Made by a program: the position numbers and the translations under genes
From: Anisus vortex
Lineage: Eukaryota > Mollusca > Gastropoda > Planorbidae
Length of the DNA: 64,000 nt
Assembly (NCBI GenBank): GCA_949126835.1
Contig: OX421502.1
Span: 40,881,473 to 40,945,472 of the forward strand
Direction of reading: 5' to 3'
Shown: in pieces, positions 23,701 through 33,618 of the stretch
How the letters are laid out: the number at the start of each line of letters is the position of its first letter
Numbering within the stretch: position 1 is the first letter of the stretch
Notes under the pieces: generated by a model
The model's input: only the letters and a program-made list of their open reading frames with translations
Database searches by the model: none
Told to the model about the DNA's origin: nothing

Positions 23701-26700
23701 TTCCCATATTGATAGCAAAAACACATTGTAGGCCTACGCATATGATATAATAATTAGTAAAACTGTGTAGGGCCTACACCTTAAAAAAGTTGATAATATC
23801 TGCGCCAATCGGTGTAAGCGTACATTGCGAATAGCTTCTCTCGTAGGGCTAGCTACGCCTAATTAGGCCTACTGTAACTTTTACCATATGATATAAGATA
23901 GCGTCTTAAACGTCATCATTTTATTTTTAAATAATAAAAAGACCTATTTCTGTGTATTTTGATATAGGCCTAAATATATATATTTTTTAATAGATTCTGT
24001 AAAATATGTCGGTTCGCTGACCCCAAGTAGACTAGTAGGCGCAGCACGTTGCGTAATCAGGCATTCTCAACATTCATCGCGAAAATAGGCACCTTAGTCC
24101 TTATGATTATTTAATCTAGCAGACACCAAACTGTGGGAGAGGGAGCGAAAGAGGTGGAATGTATGTTTACCATCTTTACCGTCACAAAGCAAAAAGGGAG
24201 AGGCTTGGCGTAGCAATTTAAAAGTAAGCGTAACACACGAGAGGTGGGGCTGTTGAACTAGGGACACATGTTGGATGGATAAAATAGGGTCAGCTCAATT
24301 TTTCAGGACATTTCAGGAGATTATTTCAAATTTCAGAAGGTTTTCAGGAGTTTTTGCACTTTTTTGCAATTTCAGGAGGATTTCAGGACATTCTGAAATT
24401 TCAGGAGGCCACGGGAACCCTGAAAATGGGCCATTTATAACAAAGGTTTGGTATTTTCACCAGATTAGAACTTCCATAGACAAAGAGCAGAGAGGTGGTT
24501 CTCTCTTGTGTGCCCATAATGCCAACCCCAACTGTCCAAAGCCATGTGAACTGATGGCGGTTCCAGCTCCACTTTTACAGAGATTTACTTGTCTTGAGTA
24601 AGTAACCATCACCAAGTGAGTTTAGTGGAACTTTCTTTAAAAACTCAGAGACTTTTAATGGTCTCTGGCCCACTGTTAGAGTATTTAGTGGGGAAGCCAG
24701 TGTTTGAGTATTGAAATTGAACGCTGTGTGGTGGTGCATTGAAGCACAGAAATAAAACTCTCCCTTATGCCAGAACAAATGCATGTATAAGTACTCCTTC
24801 TTCCCGAGTAGCATTCGGGAATGGAATAGGTTGCCTGAACAAACCAGGAAAACCAGTAACTCAACATCATTTAAAACATCAATAAAAATGCAAGACTAGA
24901 CTCGGACCACGGATGAGCGTAGGACGCAATAATCTTCTTTATAGAAGGAGCGTCTGTAATGTATAAGAAAACACTTTAAAAATAGAATGCAAGTCCAGTT
25001 TATTCTTTACTTGTAAACAGAATGTTTCAATGTCAAACAAAACTCAAATATCTTCCTGCTATAAAAGAAGATGTACACCTTACCAAACCAAGCAATCACA
25101 GGGTTCTCACATTTGTTCTGAAAAAAAATTAAAGGCTGTTTCCAGACTTTTTCAAGGCTATAAGAGTTAAATTCCATGCTGCTGGAACACATTATTTGGA
25201 AAATGGTCACACGCCTCCTCCCCCTAAGTGACCTAAATATGTCGTGAATGAGGTATTAATCTAAGGCTCGGTCAGTGGGCGTTTATGACGTATAAAAATA
25301 GGATTGGCGTTTTTTGTCTGACCTTGATTTCTATTATAAATTTAGATATAAATATAGATATAGATAAATTTCCAGGCTGACAGGCTATTTTTCAAGGATA
25401 AAATCCCAATATTCAAGGTTGTCCAGGCCTTGATTTGTTTTTTTGAAACTCCAGACTTTTCCAGACTTTCCAGACTGTGTGAGAACCCTGCAATCAAATG
25501 ACCAATCTTTCACCCCTGCATACATTATAATATTAGTTTTTCTCTCCTTAATCGCATGGTTTTGGCTCAAGAAAATCATGTGTGACATGAAGTTCGAGTC
25601 ATTCACACCTACAACTGTCGCAAACACATATGCACACACAAATTACTTCCTTTCACTCTAAAATAACACTTCACCCCTGCCCCCTCATTCACGTGCCAAC
25701 AAACATTTGACCTATAAATAAAAAAGCTCACAACACCCACAGAGAAATCAAGATGTAAGCATCCAGTGGGCCTGCAAGGCTAATTCAGTCCCAAGACTGA
25801 GTCCCAAATGCAGGGGACTTGTGGCATATCCATTACAAGATGGCACCTCCTGTGTTCAATGTGCATGTATCAATGGTTGCCCTTTATACAGTTTTAGTCA
25901 TTAAGGCAAGGGGCTTGTAAGAATGGCATTAAAATGGTAGAAACAATTCATCAAAATCTATTTAAAAAACTGATATAGGCCTACTGGTACATTTATTTTG
26001 ATATTAGTTAGTGTTTTAAATTATGGTTTTTCTGGTTTGTTCGGGCAACCCATTTCATGCCTGGACGCCACTCAGAAAGAAAGAATAGGCCTGAATAGGT
26101 CTACATTTATAATGCATTTTTCTTATCTTATGTATAGGCCTATATTATTATATATAGGCCCCTATATACATTACAGACGCGCCTTCTATAAAGAAGATTA
26201 TTACATCCAATGCCTATGCACATCTGTGGTTTAAGTCTAGTCCTGCATGCATATAGCCTTAGAATTATAATTTAATAAAGAAAAGTGTTTTGTCCTTGTA
26301 CTTGTGTTGCATGTTGTTTTTTTTAGCCTATCTTCTCAGTCTTCTGAGCATTGTAATAATAGATTACTTGCAGTGCAGCTCTTTATAGGCCTAGACTCGC
26401 CTAGAGTAAAAGTAGAGTCAACGTCGACAACGTAGCCTACTTACAGTACTTACATGACTTATACTTATAGTTTACAGTCAAGTCACGAAGTGAGTTATAG
26501 TTATGAAGTTATAGGCCCTATCATGCCCTATGGCACCTATGCCTATTCACTATTCATGCAAAAGGATCATTGATTATTCATTGAAATGATTGAAATGTTT
26601 TACATTGAATTATTTTTATTTATTAATAAATTATTATTATACAAATATAAAATAGTAATAAGTAATAACTGTAATAGGGCCTATCAATCATTATTCATTA

Positions 26701-26875
26701 TTATGATTAGGCTATTCATTATGAAACGGTGATTCGTGAATAGAGGGTATTAATAATATTATGTACGACACCAAAAGCCATACCGAGTTTTCATTTAAGA
26801 GTTAGCATATCGGTATACCAGCATATCTAAGAAAATAATATATTTAATAAAATAATAATACTTACGTTCGGGCAT
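5783..26875 (-). CDS. IK: IK / RED protein, spliceosomal factor, 19 coding exons, complete
   Basis: RED (IK) is a nuclear spliceosome component needed for pre-mRNA splicing and mitotic progression. Exons, 5' to 3': 26866-26875, 22126-22201, 21901-22002, 21697-21762, 20762-20831, 20501-20598, 20195-20309, 19262-19332, 19007-19053, 17920-18083, 16353-16464, 16213-16261, 15959-16102, 12934-13087, 7804-7872, 7668-7699, 6835-6918, 6471-6626, 5783-5960. All junctions are GT-AG and phases agree, giving 1797 nt and 598 residues (human about 557). Recognised blocks: start MPERDSEVFSNPL, LTNEDFRKMLMTP, SYYAKL, LGGDMEHTHLVKGLDFALL, RNELFLPRRMAYV, LTTNDIVINKLTQILSYLRQ; an Arg/Asp/Glu dipeptide-rich RED region (residues about 335-415) in exons 13-14; SYFEKP; SYAECYP; KMDQGNKKGPVGRWDFDT; C-terminal AAFQYGVKMSDGRRTRR, ending HPKY. 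Exon 1 contributes only 10 coding nt. Introns 7, 10, 14 and 16 carry minisatellites; introns 1, 10, 13 and 18 carry transposons. Identity is near certain; individual junctions are very likely. Confidence 0.96.
6093..6241 (-). mobile_element. tRNA-derived SINE in IK intron 18, with 7-bp target duplication
   Basis: Read on the minus strand it begins GGCATTGTGGTAGAGCGGTA, a tRNA-type A box, and has GGGTTCAAATCC, a B box, about 50 bases later, followed by a unique body with CCCAGCTCTGATGGCTACCT. The direct repeat CCATTAC flanks it at 6086-6092 and 6242-6248. It is same-sense with IK. Tail-type SINEs like this are, as I remember, common in molluscs, but I cannot name the family. Confidence 0.8.
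6626..6677 (-). repeat. 40-bp tandem duplication copying the exon 18 acceptor of IK
   Basis: ATGCTGGTTGCAT occurs at 6624-6636 and again at 6664-6676. On the minus strand this duplicates the intron 17 acceptor ATGCAACCAG|CAT. The exon-proximal copy is the one that fits the conserved protein. Confidence 0.7.
7271..7667 (-). repeat. minisatellite, 36-bp unit, 11 copies, beginning at the IK intron 16 donor
   Basis: On the minus strand each unit carries GTAAGTAAATAGAGC, which is exactly the start of intron 16 at 7667. So the true donor and about ten perfect GTAAGT copies lie in tandem. The two exon-proximal units are 35 bp (one A missing). Read-through from exon 16 meets TAA immediately. Confidence 0.95.
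8030..8355. other. unidentified higher-GC segment in IK intron 14
   Basis: A roughly 320-bp stretch with GC content above its surroundings, next to the large array. A 91-codon plus-strand frame (8079-8354) matches nothing I recognise. It may be a fragment of a dispersed element. The neighbouring intron sequence 7873-8030 shows nothing. Confidence 0.3.
8471..12870. repeat. 4.4-kb minisatellite, about 35-bp unit, about 125 copies, IK intron 14
   Basis: Units of the form TGTATTTTATTTGTATAGAT plus AATTGAATCAA, with two main variable sites: TTTTA or TTTAA in the core, and TTCATG, TACATG, TTCTATG or TAGTACATG at the junction, giving units of about 35-38 bp. A few units carry GTATACATAA or GTATATTTAA instead of GTATAGATAA. 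AT content is extreme. It fills most of intron 14 (7873-12933). Confidence 0.97.
13260..13912. other. IK intron 13, proximal part, no supported feature
   Basis: AT-rich sequence with a small GC-richer patch at 13300-13430. A short frame near 13550-13620 reads KDDSDIDLDEFPSQ and is then interrupted. A piggyBac-type transposase N terminus crossed my mind, but it is too short to support. Confidence 0.3.
13920..15828. mobile_element. CAGGGTTC-ended DNA transposon (hAT-like, non-autonomous), copy 1, IK intron 13
   Basis: Left end CAGGGTTCCCAC (from 13920) and right end GTGGGAACCCTG (to 15828) are perfect 12-bp inverted repeats. The hexamer TAATGC lies directly outside both ends (13914-13919 and 15829-15834), a plausible 6-bp target duplication. 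About 1.9 kb; no transposase frame seen. The left subterminal region (CTGAAAAAAAA, TTTCC, GCTATAAGAG) is shared with copy 3 at 25099-25490, so they are one family. hAT membership is inferred from the CAGGG terminus. Confidence 0.75.
16761..17132 (-). repeat. minisatellite, 45-bp unit, about 8 copies, IK intron 10, distal block
   Basis: On the minus strand each unit contains CCCAACATTGGCAATAAGTT, a copy of the exon 10 end plus its donor, with the donor GT changed to AT. The unit is 45 bp and open in the exon 10 frame (PTLAISLTRQYFRQC). A transposon at 17137-17831 separates it from the exon-proximal block. Confidence 0.93.
17137..17831. mobile_element. 695-bp TTAA-flanked MITE (piggyBac-like), inserted in the IK intron 10 array
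   Basis: TTAA sits at 17133-17136 and 17832-17835, and removing one copy plus the insert rejoins the minisatellite in register. The termini CCGTTTGGCCCTT and (reverse complement of the right end) CCTTTCGCCCCTT match at 10 of 13 positions. The left subterminal part has AGTCGCAGCGCGTCG twice. No transposase frame, so non-autonomous. TTAA duplication is characteristic of piggyBac-type elements. Confidence 0.85.
17832..17919 (-). repeat. minisatellite, 45-bp unit, exon-proximal block reaching the IK exon 10 donor
   Basis: About two units of the same array lie between the MITE and exon 10. The innermost copy reads TTGGCA|GTAAGTTTAACTAG on the minus strand and is the real donor of intron 10. The adjacent copies read TTGGCAATAAGT. 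Confidence 0.9.
19131..19292 (-). repeat. 81-bp tandem duplication spanning the IK exon 8 donor
   Basis: CTAAACTTTG begins at 19131 and again at 19212. The upstream-in-gene copy covers the last 31 nt of exon 8 and its donor (CCAAA|GTAATG); the other copy places a near-identical pseudo-exon end and donor (GCAAAA|GTAATG) inside intron 8. The length is 81 bp, three times 27. Use of the distal donor would read through an in-frame TAA. Confidence 0.85.
19333..19993 (-). repeat. minisatellite, 55-bp unit, 12 copies, starting at the IK exon 8 acceptor
   Basis: On the minus strand each unit holds TATTGTACAG, the acceptor used for exon 8 at 19333, and also TTTATTTCACCTCAG. The real exon begins GTGCGAGC; the copies continue GCCAACTT. 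The 55-bp unit has no stop in any of the three minus-strand frames, so all three read open for over 600 bases. Confidence 0.95.
21233..21352. repeat. 60-bp tandem duplication in IK intron 4
   Basis: Two near-identical 60-bp copies beginning TTAAACTTGAGATAT and ending CTGAACAGTATTAT. It contains no splice site. Confidence 0.85.
22434..24422. mobile_element. CAGGGTTC-ended DNA transposon, copy 2, IK intron 1
   Basis: Left end CAGGGTTCCTGCACC at 22434 and right end CCACGGGAACCCTG ending at 24422 are inverted. Both ends carry subterminal repeats of TTTCAGGAGG and TTTCAGGAC type. Flanking hexamers (ATCATG left, AAAATG right) match only partly, so the target duplication is unclear. About 2 kb; a 75-codon frame inside (23290-23517, minus) is not recognisable. 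hAT-like by terminus. Confidence 0.65.
24610..24975 (+). pseudogene. 3' end of a non-LTR retrotransposon, IK intron 1
   Basis: Plus-strand reading includes a conserved C-terminal RT block (YSFFPSSIREWNRLPEQTR-like, from about 24785) and ends in the family tail AATCTTCTTTATAGAAGGAG, GTCTGTAAT, then a GTATAAGA run. The same tail occurs at 26160-26260 (minus), 31210-31250, 35150-35235 and 50505-50537. Truncated at the 5' end, as is usual for LINE copies. Confidence 0.65.
25099..25490. mobile_element. CAGGGTTC-ended DNA transposon, copy 3 (392-bp MITE), IK intron 1
   Basis: Ends CAGGGTTCTCACA and TGTGAGAACCCTG are perfect inverted repeats. The hexamer CAATCA lies immediately outside both ends (25093-25098 and 25491-25496), a 6-bp target duplication. 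Subterminal CCAGACTTTTCC-type repeats are present. The left end is homologous to copy 1 at 13920. Confidence 0.85.
25740..26025. other. IK intron 1 stretch, nothing recognised
   Basis: No conserved coding frame or repeat seen. The remainder of the intron (26260-26865) is AT-rich and likewise without a supported feature. Confidence 0.4.
26030..26260 (-). pseudogene. 3' end of the same non-LTR family, antisense copy, IK intron 1
   Basis: On the minus strand it reads TGGCGTCCAGGCATGAAATG, GGTTGCCCGAACAAACCAG and later ATAATCTTCTTTATAGAAGG with CGTCTGTAATGTATATA, matching the copies at 24610-24975 and 34660-35200. Middle part deleted. Confidence 0.65.
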
Positions 26876-27284
26876 TTTTTCTCTAAAATCCGTTCGCTAC
26901 CATTAAAAATTAATTTTTGTCCAGATTTTTATGCAGCGAAAACCACTCAACGATATCCAACTTTTTCTATTAGATCTAGAGTTTAAAAGGAAATATATCT
27001 ACATCTAAAAAAGATAAAATAGTTTTTAAAAACAAATGCTAGTTATGCATTTGAAAAATTGTAAATATTTATAGAAAAAATTAACATAAACTGAAGGCAA
27101 TGTTAAATTATGTCTAGATCTAATTCTCTATTTCTGAACTATTTCAGTAATAATAAGATAAGATTTCCGGTTTTGTGGACGTGTCAACTTTTCCAAATTG
27201 TGCACTGTAGAATACTGTAGATCTAACAGTGTTTAGTAACAGCTAGAAAATAACTAACAGTACCATTATTTTTAGCCATTCGAC
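26876..27284. promoter_or_regulatory. putative bidirectional promoter between IK and LRRC59
   Basis: Only 409 bp separate the two divergent start codons, so both 5' UTRs and promoters must lie here unless an upstream exon exists. An ETS-type core (ACCGGAAAT on the minus strand, 27163-27171) is present. I see no convincing TATA box. The position is certain; the function is inferred from geometry. Confidence 0.6.
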
Positions 27285-30200
27285 ATGCCGAAAGAAAGCC
27301 TACGTGAAAAATTGAATGACAATGAGCTTGATCTGAGTTTAAGCAATCTCGAAACGGTTCCAGTTAAGGAATTGGTAAGCAGCAATACTTTCTTTAAAAA
27401 ACAACAACAAACAAAACAATAATTAAAAATTATAAATAACATAATAAAATCATAATCATAAAAACAAATTGAATCGAGAGCTAGATCTAGATCTAGTCTA
27501 GTAAGTGACAAATTTTACGCTTGTAAACTATAGTCTGAGTATGACTATGGACTATACTGATACTCAGTGATACGGTACCGGTACTACGACTATAGATGTG
27601 TAATGTGTAGATATAGTGATATAGTCTATAGCGGCAGCCTAACTGACTATAACTGGATACTATGACTATTTTTTGACTATGAATATAGAAGACTAAGAAG
27701 ACAGTATATTCAGTAGGCCTATAGCTTGTATACTGTATTGTATAGGTATAGCATCTTCTCCTGCTCCTTCCTAACTCCTAGTCTAAACCTTTGCAATAAT
27801 TTTTAAAAAGTCAACATTAATTGAAAAGGCAAAGGCTTTGATTGTTATATTATATAATATAAGTTATAATAATTGTAGGCCTAATCATTTATAATTATAA
27901 TGATTAGGCCTATACGGTCCTATACCTACTCATAATGTCATAATATAATAATGAAAATTACTAATGAATAGGCCTATATAATGAATATATATATATATTA
28001 TTAGAAAACAGCTCTTTTTAACATATATACGTTTAAAGAGGATTTAACGATCTGTTATGCTTTTATTTTCATTGTTTATCTTGGTGATTTTTTTCTGTTA
28101 CGATAGTCACAAATAAACATAATGGATGGCCTAGTAGAGACAACCTAAAATACAGTCTGTTTGGATTTTTTGAAGACAGTATTCAATAACAATGATACAG
28201 ACTTATTTGATTTAATTATAGACACAAATTTAATACAATTTAGGTTCAAATAAATTATTAATATCGGCCTAAGACTTTATTGAGTTTGGAGAATCAGTCG
28301 GTGAAAAATGGGCGTCGCCATCTAGGACCTAATCTTTCAGATTTTTTCATCATTGGCTTATTCTCCACAATATTACACTGTTTAAACTTTCATATTGAAA
28401 ATATATGTTTTCCCCTCTTTAATTTAATTTATTTAATCTATATTACATGTACCTAATTTTTTTTTTCAGATGAAAATTATTCATTGTCTCACAACAAAAC
28501 CATTCCAAACAATAAATATGTTAAAACATTGTATTTAAATAGGTTTTTGAAACGGTAACAGATATATTAATTTCAAGGATTAACTGTCAATTTGTGTAAT
28601 TATGTTGATGGCCTAATAGTTTTTAATTGTTATAACTATAAACGTCAATTTATTTCAATATTTCTTATACTTATAGTTTAGCAATTTTTTCCAAATTTTT
28701 GTCTAAACAAATTTTAAAAACATATTTTTTTTACTAACATTTTTAAAAATAATTTTTACACAAAGAATTTCAAAACAAAACATATTTGTTTGGATTCAGT
28801 ATTCATTTAACTTTATTTTGATTTATCACACTTGGTATCAGGGGCGAAGCCACAGGGGGGGCTGAGGGGGGCTAAGCCCCCCCTGAAATTAAAAAAAATA
28901 ATTTTTTTTCAACTGATTTTTTAAAAATCTGTACTAAATTCGCTAAAAACTTGGTAAATCTTTGTCACGCGAAAGTTTAGCCCCCCCCTGGTATTTGGTA
29001 AATATTTGTCACGCGAAAGTTCAGCCCCCCCTGGAAAAAATTTCTGGCTTCGCCCCTGCTTGGTATATGTTATGTAGACCTCTTGGATCATGTTTTTATT
29101 TAATATAGACTTCTAGTTCATGTTTGTGTTTCAGAGACCTTTTGTTTCGTATTTATGTTTGATAAAAATTATTGATTCACATATTTCTATTCACTTACAG
29201 GCTGCTCTTCCAAAAGCAACACGTTTAGACTTATCCAATAATTCATTGACACTACTTCCAGTAAGTGAACATTCATAACATTAATTAAAAAGTAAATTTA
29301 ACAAACACATGACTATGATCAAAATCATGTGACCTTAAAGTTATATGCCATTTTTGATGTAATACAATACCTTAATATATTATTTTAGGATTATGCTAGA
29401 ATACATTTGTAGTTTCATTTTCAATAATTTTCCAGTAGAAGTTTTTGAAATTGAGGGCTTATGTTTCTCTATTGACTCACATTGTGTTAAATAGTTACAT
29501 TGATCTAAAGTATTATACCTAGCTCTAAAGTATTATCTATTCCATCCAGGATTCCTTTTGCTCATTAATTCACCTGGTCAAATTAGATCTCAGCAAAAAT
29601 ACACTGACAGAACTTCCAAAGCTTTTTGGTCAGCTGGAAAACTTACAGCATCTGGACCTGCTCGGCAACCAGCTCAGGACTCTGCCTAGGTCTTTCTGTC
29701 AGTTGAAGAAGTTAAAGTGGTTAGATTTGAAAGACAATCCTCTGGAGGAAGGCCTGAAGAAGAATGCTGGGAATTGTTTAAATGAAGTAGAATGCAAGAA
29801 GTGTGCAACTCGTGTAGGTACACTCTTTAGGAAATTAGATTATTAACTTTGCAAAACTTTGTATGTTATAGCCTGATTTCAAAAAGTCAACTTATCTTTT
29901 TTTGTCATCCTTTGAAGCTGAAACTTGTCACTTCTGATGACAACACATTCTGTCAAATTTACAGCCACACACCCCCCACTCTGACCCCCCCCCCCCCTTC
30001 CCCAAAATGTTTTTTTAAATCCATTTGTTCTGTTTTAAAATTGGAAGATGAAGGAGTGGAGATGTACATTCAATTAAAGTGTGAATGGTAGACTAAATGA
30101 ACATAACATTTTATTATACTGGTACTTGTAGTAAGTTTTTTTTTCTTCTTCTTGCAAGGCAAATGGCAAAATCTATGGAAGTTTATGCCAATGCATAACC

Positions 30201-33200
30201 AAATGTTTATATGTGGTTTAATATTTTTTTTTACACAACTTTTTAAAACTACTATGATTAGTGAAAGAGTTTTCTTGAATATCACCAGTTTACTGATTTA
30301 GTTAATTTACATTTATATTGTTGGCATTTTACTGATTTAGTTAATTTACGTTTATATTGTTGGCAGTTTACTGATTTAGTTAATTTACGTTTATATTGTT
30401 GGCAGTTTACTGATTTAGTTAATTTACGTTTATATTGTTGGCAGTTTACTGATTTAGTTAATTTACGTTTATATTGTTGGCAGTTTACTGATTTAGTTAA
30501 TTTACGTTTATATTGTTGGCAGTTTACTGATGTAGTTAATGTACGTTTATATTGTTGGCAGTTTACTGATTTAGTTAATTTACATTTATATTGTTGGCAG
30601 TTTACTGATTTAGTTAATTTACGTTTTATATTGTTGGCAGTTTAAGGAAGTTTAACTATCTCTAAATTATTCTCCTTTTCATTTTTTTAGATATTGATGT
30701 ACATGACAGATTTAGATGAACAATTAGAAAAACAATCACAAGCAAAGAAAAAGAAACAAGAAGGTAAATATTTTGGTTCCAGTTACAAACAGAAGTTGTT
30801 TTCTTTCTATTGATGATAATATATTACCATTTCTTTATATTTGTTTAAGGAACAAATTACTAAATGTTGAAATAGATATGTTTACACTATTTATTTATTG
30901 TAAGATTTTTTAATAAGAGATTTTTCTGTGTTTAGAAGCAGAAGTAAAACATAAAGAAAGGGAAGAGAGAGAACTGCAAAGAAAGCGTCAAGAGAAGAAA
31001 GCTGAAAAAGAAAGACGACGCAGAGAACACGAAGCTAGACGAGCTCAGGAACTGTTGGCACATAATGGAGATACTTCTGATGAAGAAATAACAGTAGCTA
31101 GAGGTAAATTAACTTCTATATTTAGTCTATAATAATGGAGATAGTGTTTTATAATGGTTGCCACCCATCAATTTCAACAACTTCTTCAATTGTATATTTT
31201 TACAATGCAATAATCTAGAAGGAGCGTCTGTAATATATAAGATAAGATAGATGTTAGATTTTGCAATCCTAAAAAAAAATTAGGGAAAATTTCTTGCATT
31301 TTCATCCTTACAGAAGTCCTAAATTAAATGGACTTATTGGGTTATTGTGTGGGGCAGCTAAATTAAATTAAACATGTTTAATTTAATTTTTTGAGTGGAT
31401 TTATTCACTAGACTAATTATTAGAACTAGAACCTATGTAGACTTTGACTAATGACAACTATAAAACCTGCTAATGAAACAAATTAATTATATTCTTTAAT
31501 TCACACAATTTCTTCTAGCCAATTTTAATATTTTTTCTTCCAGCAGTAACATTAAAAAAAACAACGAATCTGATTAAAATGTGTAAAAAAAAATGTTTCT
31601 GTTGGGTTGATCTATCCATTATGTATTCAGAGTGTCCATCGGCTGGGTTTTATCATTCCATCATGTATTCAGAGTGTCCATTGGCTGGGTTTGATCATTC
31701 CATCATGTATTCAGAGTGTCCATTGGCTGGGTTTGATCATTCCATGATGTTTTCAAGGTGTCCATCGGCTGGGTTTGATCATTGCATGATGTATTCAGAG
31801 TTTCCATTGGCTGGGTTTGATCATTCCATCATGTATTCAGAGTGTCCATTGGCTGGGTTTGATCATTCCATGATGTATTCAAAGTGTCCATCGGCTGGGT
31901 TTGATAATTGCATGATGTATTCAGAGTGTCCATTGGCTGGGTATTATCATTCCATCATGTATTCAGAGTGTCCATCGGCTGGGTTTGATCATTCCATGAT
32001 GTATTCAAAGTGTCCATCGGCTGGGTTTGATAATTGCATGATGTATTCAGAGTGTCCATTGGCTGGGTATTATCATTCCATCATGTATTCAGAGTGTCCA
32101 TCGGCTGGGTTTGATCATTCCATGATATATTCAAAGTGCCCATTGGCTGGGTATGATCATTCCATGATGTATTCAAAGTGTCCATTGGCTGGGTTTGATC
32201 ATTCCATGATGTATTCAAAGTGTCCATCGGCTGGGTTTGATCATTCCATGATGTATTCAAAGTGCCCATTGGCTGGGTATGATCATTCCATGATGTATTC
32301 AAAAAGTCCATTGGCTGGGTTTGATCATTCCATGATGTATTCAAAGTGTCCATCGGCTGGGTTTGATCATTGCATGATGTATTCAGTGTCCATTGGCTGG
32401 GTATGATCATTCCATCATGTATTCAGTGTCCATTGGCTGGGTTTGATCATTCCATGATGTATTCAGAGTGTCCATTGGCTGGGTTTGATCATTCCATGAT
32501 GTTTTCAGAGCGTCCATATGCTGGGTTGTTGTATAAAAACAGAGTCTGTTGTATGGTAATATTTTTTGTATAGAACAAAATATTTACACTTTATAATCTC
32601 AATGATTTTTTTTTCTCAATATTTCACAGAAAAACTGAAATATGCAAATTTAAAAAGAAGAAAAGATAAAGGTAAAACTATTATTGTGTGTTTTGTTGTA
32701 GCTTTCATTGAGTGAAAACTTGAGATTAGACATAATGAAAAAACAGTTTTGAAAGGAAGATAAAGAAAGAAAAAATAATAAAACTTGCTTAGATCCTAAA
32801 ATTAAAAATTGTACATTTTCCTATGGACCATTAAATATATTTAAAGTGAAATATATCTTTTTTCATTAAATGTAATTTCATTTATTAACTTGTGTGTAGA
32901 GAACTTGTCTAAAAATGTTAATTTCTTTCAATTGTATTTGTTTTTTTTCTTTCTACTTGAAGGTCAAGGCAACAGAAATTGTTTTCTTCTGATCTTGTTT
33001 TCCTTCTTGGCCCTGCTGGGTGCACTGTTGGTGGCAATAGACTTCCATTGTACTTCCTCCAGCAAGGACCAACTGTGTCTCACATACTGGGAACCAGCAA
33101 GACTTGCTGTTCTAAGGAGCTGGCAGATTTCAAAAATATCTTTAATAGATTTTTATACAAACCATGTGCAACCATTGTTTAGTTCGGAGACAAACAATAC

Positions 33201-33210
33201 AAACTCTTAG
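27285..33210 (+). CDS. LRRC59: LRRC59, ribosome-binding ER membrane LRR protein, 7 coding exons, complete
   Basis: LRRC59 (ribosome-associated p34) is a tail-anchored endoplasmic reticulum and nuclear-envelope protein that binds ribosomes and assists import of some cargo. Exons: 27285-27374, 29201-29260, 29550-29813, 30691-30763, 30936-31103, 32630-32671, 32963-33210. GT-AG junctions and phases agree: 945 nt, 314 residues (human 307). N-terminal [18 protein letters not shown] is nearly the vertebrate sequence. Leucine-rich repeats follow at residues about 10-128 ([47 protein letters not shown]). A highly charged Lys/Arg/Glu coiled-coil region spans about 145-232, then one membrane segment at about 239-258 ([19 protein letters not shown]) and a short lumenal tail. 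Introns 3 and 5 carry minisatellites and intron 1 a hAT-type MITE. Very confident in identity and frame. Confidence 0.96.
27375..28838. other. LRRC59 intron 1, first part, nothing recognised
   Basis: AT-rich, with many short TAGGCCTA-type words and an (AT)n run near 27985. No gene or array. Confidence 0.4.
28839..29058. mobile_element. 220-bp hAT-type MITE with perfect 8-bp target duplication, LRRC59 intron 1
   Basis: Ends CAGGGGCGAAGCCA and TGGCTTCGCCCCTG are perfect 14-bp inverted repeats. CTTGGTAT flanks both sides (28831-28838 and 29059-29066), the 8-bp duplication expected of hAT elements. The interior has C-rich blocks and GTCACGCGAAAGTT twice. Confidence 0.92.
30286..30644. repeat. 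minisatellite, 39-bp unit, 9 copies, LRRC59 intron 3
   Basis: Unit CAGTTTACTGATTTAGTTAA plus 19 bases. It ends about 45 bp before the exon 4 acceptor and does not include it. Confidence 0.93.
31205..31252 (+). mobile_element. solo 3' tail of the local non-LTR family, LRRC59 intron 5
   Basis: TAGAAGGAGCGTCTGTAATA followed by a TAAGATAAGATA run matches the terminal part of the copies at 24610-24975 and 34660-35200. Only the tail remains, as from an extremely 5'-truncated insertion. Confidence 0.5.
31608..32527 (+). repeat. minisatellite, 42-bp unit, about 22 copies, LRRC59 intron 5
   Basis: Unit TCATTCCATGATGTATTCAA plus 22 bases, with moderately diverged copies (TCCATTGG or TCCATCGG; TTTGAT or TATGAT or TATTAT). 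The length is 14 codons, so it stays open in the gene sense for 275 codons ([14 protein letters not shown]). I regard the frame as a consequence of unit length. No donor or acceptor is included. Confidence 0.95.
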
Positions 33211-33618
33211 ATATGTTGTCAATGTGATGGACAAAAAATATGTGATTGTTATTAAGTTGTTATGAACGGTGTTACATATTTTATTGTTTGATATGTATAA
33301 TGTGTTGCTGTTGAATTTTGTTTATTTCTGTGCATATTATGAAGTGTTTTGGACACTTGGTTGATCTTATGAAGTGTTTCATAATATCAACACACTGCTG
33401 GGCTTAATGTGCACCTCATGTGTGTTTTCAGTAAAATTGATTCCAAGTATTTTGCCCATTGTGATAACTGATCATTAATTGATAATTAAACAAAATATCT
33501 TTGATTAAATAGAGTTTGGCTAGAACTCATCAGTTTCATTATTAAAAGTAAGGTACTGCATTTTTGGCATAAATTGGATGTGGAGTTATTTCAAAACTAT
33601 TTTTGCTCCATTTCTCTC

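Noticed and set aside
31579..32406. 275-codon plus-strand frame with 14-residue repeats
   Set aside because: It is the 42-bp minisatellite of LRRC59 intron 5; no splice site joins it to the gene.
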